A stretch of 64,000 bases of DNA, taken from Hymenobacter terrenus. GTDB taxonomy: Bacteria; Bacteroidota; Bacteroidia; Cytophagales; Hymenobacteraceae. The DNA is taken from contig NZ_LATM01000001.1 in NCBI RefSeq assembly GCF_000972495.1, positions 517,241-581,240 on the forward strand, written 5' to 3'. The notes under the pieces are model-generated. The model searched no databases and had not been told where the DNA came from. It saw only the letters and a program-made list of their open reading frames with translations. Both the position numbers and the translations under genes were made by a program. This document shows positions 8,347 to 16,268 of the stretch, piece by piece; the first letter of the stretch is position 1, and each line of letters opens with the position of its first letter.

Positions 8347-9870
8347 CTAGCGCCGACGGCGCGGCTTTTCTTCTTCATCATCCTCATCGTCGTCATCCCC
8401 AAAGGTGGGCATGGTGAACATTGAGGAAAGCAAGTCCTTGAACTGCGCGCCCGAAGTGAGGCGGTTGCGCGAAATCAGACTGTGCTCGGCCAGGCCGTGC
8501 AGCAGGAATTCCATGAGGAAATAAGTATGCTCAGGGGTTTCGTCGGCGTGCAGCTCCTTCACGATGTCGCGCAGGCCGGGCACTTGGTCGAGGGCTTTGC
8601 AGTAATCGGCAGTGCTGGCGTCGTGCAGCAGGTCGAGGGTGTGGCCATTGCCGAACCACTCCTGCACAGTTTTGTAGGGCGAGGGGCGGTTTTTGAGCTT
8701 CTTGGACTTGTCGGGGTCTGGGAAATACTGGAGGAATAGCGTGCGGACGGCCTTGCCCATAAGCTTCTCGGCCACAATGCCAGCGCCTTCCTGCTCGCCC
8801 TCGTACACCAATTCCACCTTGCCAGTAATGGCGGGCACGGCCGAAATAAAGTCGCCTACGCGCACATAGGTGTTCTTTTCGCCGTTCACCAGAGCCCGGC
8901 GCTCGGCACCAGCAATCACCTGCTCGTAGGCCGAGATGGTGAGACGGGCCGACACGCCCGACTTGGCATCCACGAACTCGGAGCCGCGGGCCTCCACGGC
9001 CACCTGCTCCACCAGGTCGTGTACGATTTCGTTGCTCGTCACCATGCCGCGCTGCTCGTCCTTGATGCGGGCCTCCTGCTTGGTGATGCGCTTGCCGATT
9101 TCAATCGACTTTGGATAGTGAGTAATAATCTGAGCGTCAATCCGGTCCTTGAGCGGCGTCACGATGCTGCCGCGGTTGGTGTAGTCCTCCGGGTTGGCCG
9201 TGAACACGAATTGGATATCCAACGGCAGGCGTACCTTGAAACCCCGAATCTGGATGTCGCCCTCTTGCAAAATATTGAACAGCGACACTTGAATACGGGC
9301 CTGCAAGTCGGGCAATTCGTTGATAACGAAAATGCCCCGGTGCGCTCGCGGAATCAGGCCGAAGTGAATCACTCGCTCGTCGGAATACGGTAGCTTCAGC
9401 GTGGCAGCTTTGATGGGGTCGGCGTCACCGATGAGGTCGGCCACCGACACATCGGGCGTGGCCAGCTTCTCGGTGTAACGCTCGTCGCGGTGCAGCCAGG
9501 TCACGGGGGTGTTGTCGCCATGCTCGGCAATGAGGTTTTTGGCGAACACCGACAGCGGCTGCAGCGGGTCGTCGTTCAACTCAGAGCCAGCCACCACGGG
9601 CATGTACTCATCAAGCAAAGAGATAAGTAGGCGCGCAATGCGGGTTTTAGCCTGACCGCGAAGGCCCAACAGGTTGATGTGATGGCCCGCGAGAATGGCG
9701 CGCTGCAAGTCCGGAATCACGGTCTCGTCGTAGCCAAAAATCCCGGGAAACACTTCCTCTTTGTTACGCAGTTTAGAAATCAGGTTTTCCCGCAATTCAG
9801 CTTTCACGCTGCGGGGTTTATAGCCACTGGCGCGGAGCTGGCCCAGGGTGCGGATGGTTTCGTGCTTCAT
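8347..9870 (-). CDS. AAA+ ATPase, magnesium-chelatase ChlI-like / MoxR-type
   Basis: A 507-residue protein with an AAA+ core in the first 270 residues. The P-loop region is GLRGQAKTRIARLL (Walker A with Gln-Ala-Lys-Thr), the Walker B-like segment is HRGIFVINELPDL, sensor 1 is FVFTANPEDY, and an arginine-containing region follows (PLKDRIDAQII). This layout is that of the ChlI/BchI subunit and its MoxR relatives, ATP-driven chaperones that remodel or insert metals with a VWA-domain partner. The C-terminus is very acidic then basic (DDDDEDDEEEKPRRRR). The likely partner is the VWA protein ending at 11069 on the same strand, beyond a rhomboid gene on the other strand. No porphyrin-chelatase H subunit is seen, so a maturation or chaperone role is more likely than chlorophyll synthesis. 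Confidence 0.85.
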   Translation of the reverse strand: MKHETIRTLGQLRASGYKPRSVKAELRENLISKLRNKEEVFPGIFGYDETVIPDLQRAILAGHHINLLGLRGQAKTRIARLLISLLDEYMPVVAGSELNDDPLQPLSVFAKNLIAEHGDNTPVTWLHRDERYTEKLATPDVSVADLIGDADPIKAATLKLPYSDERVIHFGLIPRAHRGIFVINELPDLQARIQVSLFNILQEGDIQIRGFKVRLPLDIQFVFTANPEDYTNRGSIVTPLKDRIDAQIITHYPKSIEIGKRITKQEARIKDEQRGMVTSNEIVHDLVEQVAVEARGSEFVDAKSGVSARLTISAYEQVIAGAERRALVNGEKNTYVRVGDFISAVPAITGKVELVYEGEQEGAGIVAEKLMGKAVRTLFLQYFPDPDKSKKLKNRPSPYKTVQEWFGNGHTLDLLHDASTADYCKALDQVPGLRDIVKELHADETPEHTYFLMEFLLHGLAEHSLISRNRLTSGAQFKDLLSSMFTMPTFGDDDDEDDEEEKPRRRR

Positions 9871-10189
9871 GGAATGCGTTGGTGGGAAAGGGGCTTCCCG
9901 GGTACGTTAACCGCGAAAGGCGGACTGAGGTTCAGCTGGCGGCTGATAGGGCTATGACCTGACTGACGAGCTTGCAAAATGCATCGGCTAAGTAAGGAGG
10001 GAAACCAGCTCTACCAGTTAATTTATTTGCAATTATCTGGCTTTATATAGTGCTTATCTACGCATTTGGTATTGAAAAACATAGAGTTTGTCATACCTTT
10101 CGCGGCTGATTAACTACCAATTAATTAGGCACACTGACATCTTTTATTTTAGTCCGGTTTTCAACACGTTTCCTGGCAGCTTCTTTTGC
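9871..10189. other. Intergenic region between AAA ATPase and rhomboid genes
   Basis: A divergent intergenic stretch of about 319 bp that becomes AT-rich towards the rhomboid gene. Apart from the candidate plus-strand promoter listed separately I see no gene, repeat or RNA here. Confidence 0.5.
10072..10101 (+). promoter_or_regulatory. Candidate Bacteroidota-type promoter for the rhomboid gene
   Basis: TTG at 10072-10074 and TACCTTTC at 10094-10101 are 19 bp apart. They match the Bacteroidota -33 TTG and -7 TAnnTTTG pattern with one mismatch. The leader would be about 80 nt. Confidence 0.35.
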
Positions 10190-11018
10190 ATGAATGAATT
10201 TGGTATCATTGGCCTAGCCATTCTGGTAGTAACTTTTCTCGTTTCCTATCACGGGTTCAAAAACCCGGTCTACCTCTCCCAATACGCCTTTCGGGTCAAG
10301 GATATTCTCTACGGCCGCCAGTACTACCGACTGCTTACCTCTGGTTTGCTGCACACCGGCTGGGTACACTTGCTGCTCAACGTGGTCACGTTTTACTGCT
10401 TTAGCAGCGGCGTCGAAATGGCGGTTGGCTACCGCAATTTTCTGATTATCTACATTTCCAGCCTCGTTGGCGGCAACCTTTTCTCCTTGCTCCTGCACCG
10501 ACGCGAGGCCGACTATACGGCCGTGGGCGCTTCCGGAGCCATCAGTGGGCTGGTTTTTGCCGCTATTGCGCTCTACCCCGATATCAGGGTTGGCATGCTG
10601 GGCATATATGTGCCGGGATGGCTGTATGGTATGCTCTATGTTGTGTTTTCCGCCTACGGCATTACCACCCGGCGCAGCAACATTGGCCATGATGCTCATT
10701 TGGGAGGTGGGCTCGTCGGCTTGCTCACTGTTATTGGCCTGCAACCCGACCTACTACTAGTTAATTACCTGACTATTGCTACTATCCTGATGCCTAGCAT
10801 ACATAGGTTTCTTCTATTTGCTCATTAAAAAACCAGAGGGCTTGCTACGCGGCACTTTCTTCTCGTCGTCCGGGTATGAGTCGGTTGATGACAAGTACAA
10901 AAACCACAAAAAACAGCAGGAAGCCGAACTCGATGAACTCCTGGACAAAATCAGCCGCAAAGGAATGCAAGGCCTGACCGCCCGCGAAAAAAAGGAACTG
11001 GAGGAGCTATCCCGTTAG
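10190..11018 (+). pseudogene. Rhomboid-family intramembrane serine protease, frameshifted near its C-terminus
   Basis: From the ATG at 10190 the first frame gives 212 residues with about six membrane helices. It carries the rhomboid catalytic features: a GRQYYRLLTSGLLHTGWVHLL loop, HLLLNVVTFY, the nucleophile motif GASGAISG, and the catalytic His in GHDAHLGGGLVG. This frame stops at 10828. The neighbouring frame from about 10794 reads AYIGFFYLLIKKPEGLL and runs to 11018 with a charged tail (DELLDKISRKGMQGLTAREK). That reads as the natural continuation of the last helix and cytoplasmic tail, so a single-base indel near 10788-10800 has split the gene. The first frame contains the complete catalytic core and may still be active. 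An assembly error is possible. Confidence 0.75.
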
Positions 11019-11068
11019 GTAGCAACAGAATAGCAACAACCAGCATGATGGCCTATCCGCTTGAAAGG

Positions 11069-12175
11069 CTACAGCGTCTTGCGGCGGTTCTTCTTATAAT
11101 CCTCGAATACCAAGTGGCCTAGACCTTTCAGGCCCGAATAGTAAGCTTTGCCCTGGTTCACTTCGGTAAATTCCTCCACGAATTTCTGCAAATACGGGTC
11201 GGAGGTAATCATGAACGTGGTGATGGGAATCTTGACGCGGCGGGCGGCGGCGGCCAGGTTCAGGGTTTTGTTCACCACTTTGCGGTCGAGGCCGAAGGCG
11301 TTTTTATAGTAGCCGTTGCCTTCTTTCAGGCAGGTAGGCTTGCCGTCGGTAATCATGAAAATCTGCTTATTCGGCGTCTTGCGCTTGCGGAGCAGGTCCA
11401 TGGCTAACTCCAGGCCCGCCACAGTGTTGGTATGGTAGGGGCCTACTTGCAGATAAGGCAAGTCCTTTACCTCAATCTGCCAGGCGTCGTTGCCGAATAC
11501 GATGACGTCGAGGAAATCCTTGGGGTACTTCTGCTTCACGAGTTCGGCCAGGGCCATGGCCACTTTCTTGGCCGGCGTGATACGGTCCTCGCCGTACAAA
11601 ATCATCGAGTGCGAGATGTCAATCATCAGCACCGTGCTGGTCTGGGACTTGTGCTCGTTTTCGCGCACTTCCAAGTCGCCCTCGGTCAGCATGAAATCGT
11701 CGCCGTCCATGCCGTGGTTGAGTTGGGCATTGCGGATGGACTCGGACATCTGAATCTGCTCCAGGGAGTCGCCAAAACGGAATTCGCGCAGGTCGGTGCT
11801 CTGCTCATCGCCCTGGCCGGTGTGGGGGGTGCGGTGGTTGCCGGTGCTGCTCTTTTTCAGCTTGCCGAAAATTTCTTCCAATGCCGATTTACGGATGCCC
11901 TGCTCGGTTTTGGGCGTAATCTTGAATTCGCCCCTCTCCTGCTCATTCTCATCGATATAGCCCTTTTTCTTCAGGTCCTCGATGAAATTGCCCATACCGT
12001 AGTCATTATCGGTGAGGCCATACTGCTTATCAAGCTCATTGAGCCACTGCAGGGCCTCGCCCACGTCCCCGGAGGTGATGGTAACAAGCTGCATAAACAG
12101 CTTAAACAATGACTCAAAGCCCTTTTCGGGCTGGTCTTCGGGCACAAAATCGCGGAAGCGGAAGCCAACGGCCAT
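11069..12175 (-). CDS. VWA-domain protein, ChlD-like partner of the AAA ATPase
   Basis: A 368-residue protein. The N-terminal half is helical and charged. The C-terminal half (about 180-360) is a von Willebrand factor A domain with a complete MIDAS metal site: DISHS after TVLMI, a threonine region (RITPAKK) and the MITDGKPTC segment. Proteins of this kind pair with MoxR/ChlI-type ATPases, as ChlD pairs with ChlI. The ATPase of this window lies on the same strand downstream, separated by the rhomboid gene. I infer that the two act together; the client is unknown. There is no signal peptide, so it is probably cytoplasmic. Confidence 0.82.
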   Translation of the reverse strand: MAVGFRFRDFVPEDQPEKGFESLFKLFMQLVTITSGDVGEALQWLNELDKQYGLTDNDYGMGNFIEDLKKKGYIDENEQERGEFKITPKTEQGIRKSALEEIFGKLKKSSTGNHRTPHTGQGDEQSTDLREFRFGDSLEQIQMSESIRNAQLNHGMDGDDFMLTEGDLEVRENEHKSQTSTVLMIDISHSMILYGEDRITPAKKVAMALAELVKQKYPKDFLDVIVFGNDAWQIEVKDLPYLQVGPYHTNTVAGLELAMDLLRKRKTPNKQIFMITDGKPTCLKEGNGYYKNAFGLDRKVVNKTLNLAAAARRVKIPITTFMITSDPYLQKFVEEFTEVNQGKAYYSGLKGLGHLVFEDYKKNRRKTL

Positions 12176-12320
12176 ATAATTTCTCTTTCAGGATAGGCCC
12201 GGAAAACAACCGCCGCGCTGGCAATGTTCAATTCGTAGGACACAGCCCTCGCTGCATCAGCCATCCGCGCCCGCAAAACCTTGCTCCCAGGTCGGTTTGT
12301 TCTCATTCCTTCTGATGACC

Positions 12321-12388
12321 CACGCAGCAAAGGCTGCGTGCTACTTTTTCCCATCATTCAACAACCCCGCGCAGCGCAGGCTGCACGC
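12321..12388. repeat. Two short palindromic intergenic repeats
   Basis: The palindrome at 12321-12340 is CACGCAGC, loop AAAG, GCTGCGTG. A related copy with core GCAGC-GCAG-GCTGC lies at 12369-12388. Similar palindromes occur at 49154-49173 and 56630-56649, so this is a dispersed family of small hairpins. Confidence 0.6.
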
Positions 12389-12396
12389 CCCTACCC

Positions 12397-12678
12397 ATGA
12401 AAGCCATTTGGAACAACACCGTCGTCGCCGAAAGCGACGACACCGTGGTGGTTGAGAACAACCACTATTTCCCCGCCGACTCCATCAAAAAGGAGTTTTT
12501 CGAAGACAGCATCGCCCACACCTCCTGCCCGTGGAAAGGCCAGGCCAGCTACTACTCGCTGCGCGTAAACGGCGAGCATAATAAAGATGCCGCCTGGTAC
12601 TACCCCGAGCCCAAAGATGCCGCCCAACAAATTAAAGGCCGCGTGGCCTTCTGGAAGGGCGTGAAAGTAGAGAAGTAA
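12397..12678 (+). CDS. DUF427 domain-containing protein
   Basis: A 93-residue protein that fits the compact DUF427 fold. The features are AIWNNTVVAESDDTVVVE, the HYFPADSIKKEFF strand-helix unit, SIAHTSCPWKGQASYYSL with the conserved Cys-Pro-Trp-Lys-Gly, and AWYYPEPKDAAQQIKGRVAFW. Members are small soluble proteins found in many bacteria with no agreed biochemical role. It begins at ATG 12397, shortly after the palindromic repeats, and is followed by a hairpin, so it is probably its own transcription unit. Confidence 0.88.
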   Translation: MKAIWNNTVVAESDDTVVVENNHYFPADSIKKEFFEDSIAHTSCPWKGQASYYSLRVNGEHNKDAAWYYPEPKDAAQQIKGRVAFWKGVKVEK

Positions 12679-12683
12679 AAGCA

Positions 12684-12731
12684 ACGGCCGTCGAAAGCCT
12701 GGAGCCAACGCTCTGTGCTTCCGACGGCCGC
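12684..12731 (+). terminator. Hairpin after the DUF427 gene
   Basis: Arms at 12684-12698 and 12717-12731 (ACGGCCGTCGAAAGC against GCTTCCGACGGCCGC) pair with few mismatches around an 18-base loop. The T-run is weak. Confidence 0.5.
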
Positions 12732-12753
12732 TTTGTGAAACAACACCTAACCT

Positions 12754-13503
12754 ATGTCGACCAGTAAGAAGCGGCAGATTTTGGTAACGGGAGCCGCGGG
12801 GCGAGTAGGCACTGCTTTTTATCAAGCCGCTGGCGCTGACTATGACCTTTACTTGGCCGATAAAGAGACGAGTAAGTTGCACGGCCTGCCCCACCAGTTA
12901 ATCGAGTTAGACACTACCGACCCGAAGGCCTGTCTTTGTGCTTGCCAGGGCATGGATACGGTATTGCATTTGGCCGCCAACCCCAACCCAGAGGCGAATT
13001 TTGAGTCGCTACTGGCCGTGAACATACTCGGCACTCACAACGTGTTCCAGGCTGCCAAGGCAGCGCACTGCCGGCGCGTAGTGTTTGCCAGCAGCGCGCA
13101 GGCAGTGGAAGGCTACCCGCTGGACGTGCAAGTGACCCCGCACATGCTCCCACAACCTAAGAATTTGTATGGGGTAAGCAAGTGCTTTGGCGAATCGCTA
13201 GCGTCTTACTTCGCTTACCAGGAAGGCCTGCCCATTATCGCCGTCCGCATTGCCTGCTTCGAAGAGTTTATGGCGGGTAAAGCAGAAACAGCACGCGACA
13301 TGAGCGCCTACATCAGCCGCCGCGACTTAGTGCAATTGCTCGTCAGATGCATTGAAGCTCCGCTAGCAACGCCTTTCGCTATTGTGCACGGTGTTTCCAA
13401 TAACCGTTTCAAACGCTTGGACCTTACCACTACTACCCAACTTTTGGGTTATGCCCCCCAAGATGATTCTTTTGAGTTGTTGGGATTTAACCTGATGGGC
13501 TAA
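12754..13503 (+). CDS. NAD-dependent epimerase/dehydratase-family enzyme, uronate dehydrogenase-like
   Basis: A 249-residue short-chain dehydrogenase of the extended type. It has the Rossmann motif GAAGRVG at residues 11-17, VLHLAANPNPEANF, the serine region VFASSAQAVEGYP, and the catalytic YGVSK (Tyr and Lys) followed by CFGESLA. The YGVSKCFGE signature, the short length and the IACFEEF and SRRDLVQLL segments resemble uronate dehydrogenases, which oxidise glucuronate or galacturonate to the lactone with NAD. The activity is inferred; other NAD-dependent sugar epimerases share these motifs. The secreted SMP-30-type lactonase about 700 bp downstream could be linked metabolically, but the compartments differ. 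Confidence 0.75.
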   Translation: MSTSKKRQILVTGAAGRVGTAFYQAAGADYDLYLADKETSKLHGLPHQLIELDTTDPKACLCACQGMDTVLHLAANPNPEANFESLLAVNILGTHNVFQAAKAAHCRRVVFASSAQAVEGYPLDVQVTPHMLPQPKNLYGVSKCFGESLASYFAYQEGLPIIAVRIACFEEFMAGKAETARDMSAYISRRDLVQLLVRCIEAPLATPFAIVHGVSNNRFKRLDLTTTTQLLGYAPQDDSFELLGFNLMG

Positions 13504-14177
13504 GTAAGCTGGAGTAGCGGAGCTTCATGCGAACCAGAGGCCTGGCTCCTAATTCCGATGAACTATCTGCTACTTGGGCTCATAATTCACGGTCATGCGG
13601 TATTGCCGCAAAAATTTACCCTAACAAACCGTCACCGTCGATATTTGGCCCGCTGCCGCTGTTCAGTTGGGTGAGGTTGTATTGTGAAGACCGGCTTCTG
13701 CATACGGTACTGGGCCGATGGCGGCTTGCTTCGAAAACAGGGGTACCATCCCATTGCACTTTCCCGTTTTCTGCCACGGCCCCTTTGCCTTAGACGGTGT
13801 GGGCTATGTCGTGTTGGCTCATTACCATGACAATGGGCGCACCCGAATCAACAATCAATGTTGGCCTACGTGAGGATGTTTTGGAAGACGACCCACAAGT
13901 CGTCGGACGACACTTTAATAGGAGCACTTGTAGAGCAGTATTTCCGCTACAGGTCGACGCGTTACTGCGCAACTCACCGCACTGAGAAAAGCGCTTAATG
14001 AAGTAGGTGAGCGAGTCCGGCACCGGGGCGTGCAACTAGAAGAAAGGATTCGCTTCCACAGTTCAGCTTATTAACCTACCAAGCAATAAATAAAACTATT
14101 ACAAGAAATAGAATCGTGTTCAATGGCCTTTTTGATTAGCTGAACACTATTACCAAGCCAATGTCAGGACTATATTT
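13504..14177. other. Non-coding stretch with decayed coding sequence
   Basis: About 674 bp with no intact gene. On the plus strand near 13800-13870 a short frame reads VGYVVLAHYHDNGRTRINNQ. Near 13960-14073 another reads VTAQLTALRKALNEVGERVR and ends in a stop after IRFHSSAY, which looks like a protein C-terminus. The frames between are broken. I do not recognise the family. The last 100 bp before the lactonase gene are AT-rich and may hold its promoter. Confidence 0.4.
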
Positions 14178-16067
14178 ATGAGCATTTTGATAACAAACCC
14201 TTCATTCTTTCACATAATTCTCAATAAAATGCCCACTAGTATACCAAATTCTTTTCCCGCGAAAGAAATATCCTTTTTTCTAGCTTTCGCTTTGAGCCAT
14301 TCGGCCTGGGCAAGCCCGGGAGCTGATAAATTTTCCGGCCAGCCAGCAACTACTCGTCCCGCCAAAAACCCTGCTCTACTGGCCGCCGTTGTTCAGGGTG
14401 CTCCCTACGGTGGAACTCCGGCTGCATTACCGGGGGTAGTGCAAGTAGAGAACTATGACACCGGGGGCGAGGGCGTGGCTTACCACGATGCAGACCCAAC
14501 CAACAAAGGCGGTCAATACCGGCAAGATGGGGTCGACCTCCAAGTGACCCTGGATACTGGGGGCGGGTATAATCTGGGCTGGGGTGGAGTGGGAGAATGG
14601 CTGACATACACCATTAACGCGACGCAGGCAGCGGATTATCAAATTGATATTCGGGTGGCCTCTCCTACCGGTGGCGAGTTTCACCTGGAATTTGACGGGC
14701 AGGACAAAACCGGGCCGCTAACAGTCCCTAACACGGGCGCATGGCAGCGATGGCAGACGGTACGCAAAATAGTGACGCTATCTGCCGGCCAGCACGTCAT
14801 GCGCTTCGCCATCGACAAGGCCGGGTTCAATACCAATTCCTTCACGTTCCGCAAGGCAGGCTACATTGAGCGGCTCGACCCGGAACTGGACGCCGTAATT
14901 AAGCCCGGCGTGCAACCAGAAGTCATTGCCGACGGCTTTGCCTGGATTGAAGGTCCGCTGTGGCTGCCGGTCCAGAAAAAGCTGCTCTTCTCAGAAGGCA
15001 GCAACAACAAAGTTTATTCCTGGAGCGAGCAGGAAGGGGTGAAAACCTATTTAACGCCTTCGGGATATACCTCGGGGCCGCCGCGGGCGGGTGGGGGCTC
15101 CAACGGCTTGCTGCTGGATGCCCAAGGCCGGTTGGTACTATGCCAGGAAGGCGACCGGCGAATGGGCCGAATGGATGCACCGCTGAGCAACCCACAACCA
15201 ACTTACGTGCCCCTGGCAACCCAGTACACGGGCCTGCGGTTTAACAGCCCCAACGACGCTGCCTACAACAGCAAAGGCGACCTGTACTTCACCGACCCAC
15301 CCTATGGCTCGTTGAAAGGGGAGCGCCAGCTTACATACCAGGGCGTATTTAAGGTAGCGCCCAATGGCACCGTGACGCTGCTGACCAAGGAATTAAGCCG
15401 GCCCAACGGCATCGCGTTTTCACCAGACGAGAAGACGCTGTACGTTGCCAACTCGGATGGGGCGCGGGCTATTTGGATGGCGTATACGGTGCAGGCCGAT
15501 GGGGCGCTGACCAACGCCCGCGTGTTTTATGATGTGACTGGCAATACGGACTCTGGCACGCCCGATGGGCTGAAGGTAAACCGGCAGGGCTATGTATTTG
15601 CCTCGGGCCCGGGGGGTATTTGGATATTTACGCCCGCAGGCAAAGTTCTGGGTAAAATTCGCACGGGCCAGACGGTGCCGAACTGCGCGTTTAACGAAGA
15701 CGAGAGCGTGCTCTACATCATGTCGTCGCCGAACGTGGTGCGGGTGAGAATAAAAGATTCAGTCGTACCGGGCCCGTCTTCCAAACCAGCGGCGGCTAGC
15801 AGCCCTGCCTCCGCAGCAAGAGCCGCCGAAGTGGCGATGTATCCCAATCCGGCTGACCAAGTTGTGACCCTACGCGGCGACAACTGGTGCGAGCAAGCCA
15901 TTGCCGTAACCGTGACCGATGCCCAGGGACGGACGCATAAAGTAGATGCGCTTCAGAAGGGCAACGAGCTTACTTTAAGCACGACAACCCTGGAGCCTGG
16001 TATCTACTCGGTTAAGCTGCGTAGCAAGGAAACGACCGTAACGAAGCGATTGGTGATTGGGCGGTAG
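14178..16067 (+). CDS. Secreted SMP-30/gluconolactonase-like protein with CBM6/35-like domain and T9SS signal
   Basis: A 629-residue protein; the ATG at 14229 (MPTSIPNSFPAK) is an alternative start giving a cleaner signal peptide ending near SAWAS. Residues about 75-225 look like a carbohydrate-binding module of the CBM6/CBM35 type (VVQVENYDTGGEGVAYHDAD, GGVGEWLTYTI, AGFNTNSFTF). Residues about 235-540 form an SMP-30/lactonase six-blade propeller with IADGFAWIEGPLW, RFNSPNDAAYNSKGDLYFTD, LSRPNGIAFSPDEKTLYVAN and TPDGLKVNRQG. The C-terminal 80 residues are a T9SS type A sorting domain (MYPNPADQVVTL, GIYSVKL, KRLVIGR). It probably hydrolyses a sugar lactone at the cell surface; the substrate is not determined. 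Confidence 0.87.
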   Translation: MSILITNPSFFHIILNKMPTSIPNSFPAKEISFFLAFALSHSAWASPGADKFSGQPATTRPAKNPALLAAVVQGAPYGGTPAALPGVVQVENYDTGGEGVAYHDADPTNKGGQYRQDGVDLQVTLDTGGGYNLGWGGVGEWLTYTINATQAADYQIDIRVASPTGGEFHLEFDGQDKTGPLTVPNTGAWQRWQTVRKIVTLSAGQHVMRFAIDKAGFNTNSFTFRKAGYIERLDPELDAVIKPGVQPEVIADGFAWIEGPLWLPVQKKLLFSEGSNNKVYSWSEQEGVKTYLTPSGYTSGPPRAGGGSNGLLLDAQGRLVLCQEGDRRMGRMDAPLSNPQPTYVPLATQYTGLRFNSPNDAAYNSKGDLYFTDPPYGSLKGERQLTYQGVFKVAPNGTVTLLTKELSRPNGIAFSPDEKTLYVANSDGARAIWMAYTVQADGALTNARVFYDVTGNTDSGTPDGLKVNRQGYVFASGPGGIWIFTPAGKVLGKIRTGQTVPNCAFNEDESVLYIMSSPNVVRVRIKDSVVPGPSSKPAAASSPASAARAAEVAMYPNPADQVVTLRGDNWCEQAIAVTVTDAQGRTHKVDALQKGNELTLSTTTLEPGIYSVKLRSKETTVTKRLVIGR

Positions 16068-16085
16068 CATGTCCTTCTCCAAATG

Positions 16086-16122
16086 AAGAGGCCCCCGGTA
16101 CTGAGCGTATCGGGGGCCTCTT
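16086..16122 (+). terminator. Rho-independent terminator
   Basis: Arms at 16086-16097 and 16111-16122 (AAGAGGCCCCCG and its complement) with a 13-base loop and a T-rich 3' side, 19 bp after the lactonase stop codon. Confidence 0.8.
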
Positions 16123-16268
16123 TATTTGAAAAAAGCAGATGTCTCATTCCTTACCACCGCTTCATCCGCCAAACCGATGAATTGGTCCGGTACCGCTAGT
16201 CCAGCAGCGCGAAAAGCGGCGCTACTCGGCTGGGGAGCAGCATGGATAATAACCGTTCTAGCCGAGCA

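Noticed and set aside
11432..12112. 226-residue plus-strand frame opposite the VWA gene
   Set aside because: Antisense of a gene with an intact MIDAS; no independent support.
8347..12175. Chlorophyll or bacteriochlorophyll magnesium chelatase locus
   Set aside because: No H subunit or other tetrapyrrole genes; MoxR-like chaperone use is more likely.
13790..14035. Short minus-strand frame in the decayed stretch
   Set aside because: No family resemblance; the plus-strand pieces look more protein-like, and neither is intact.
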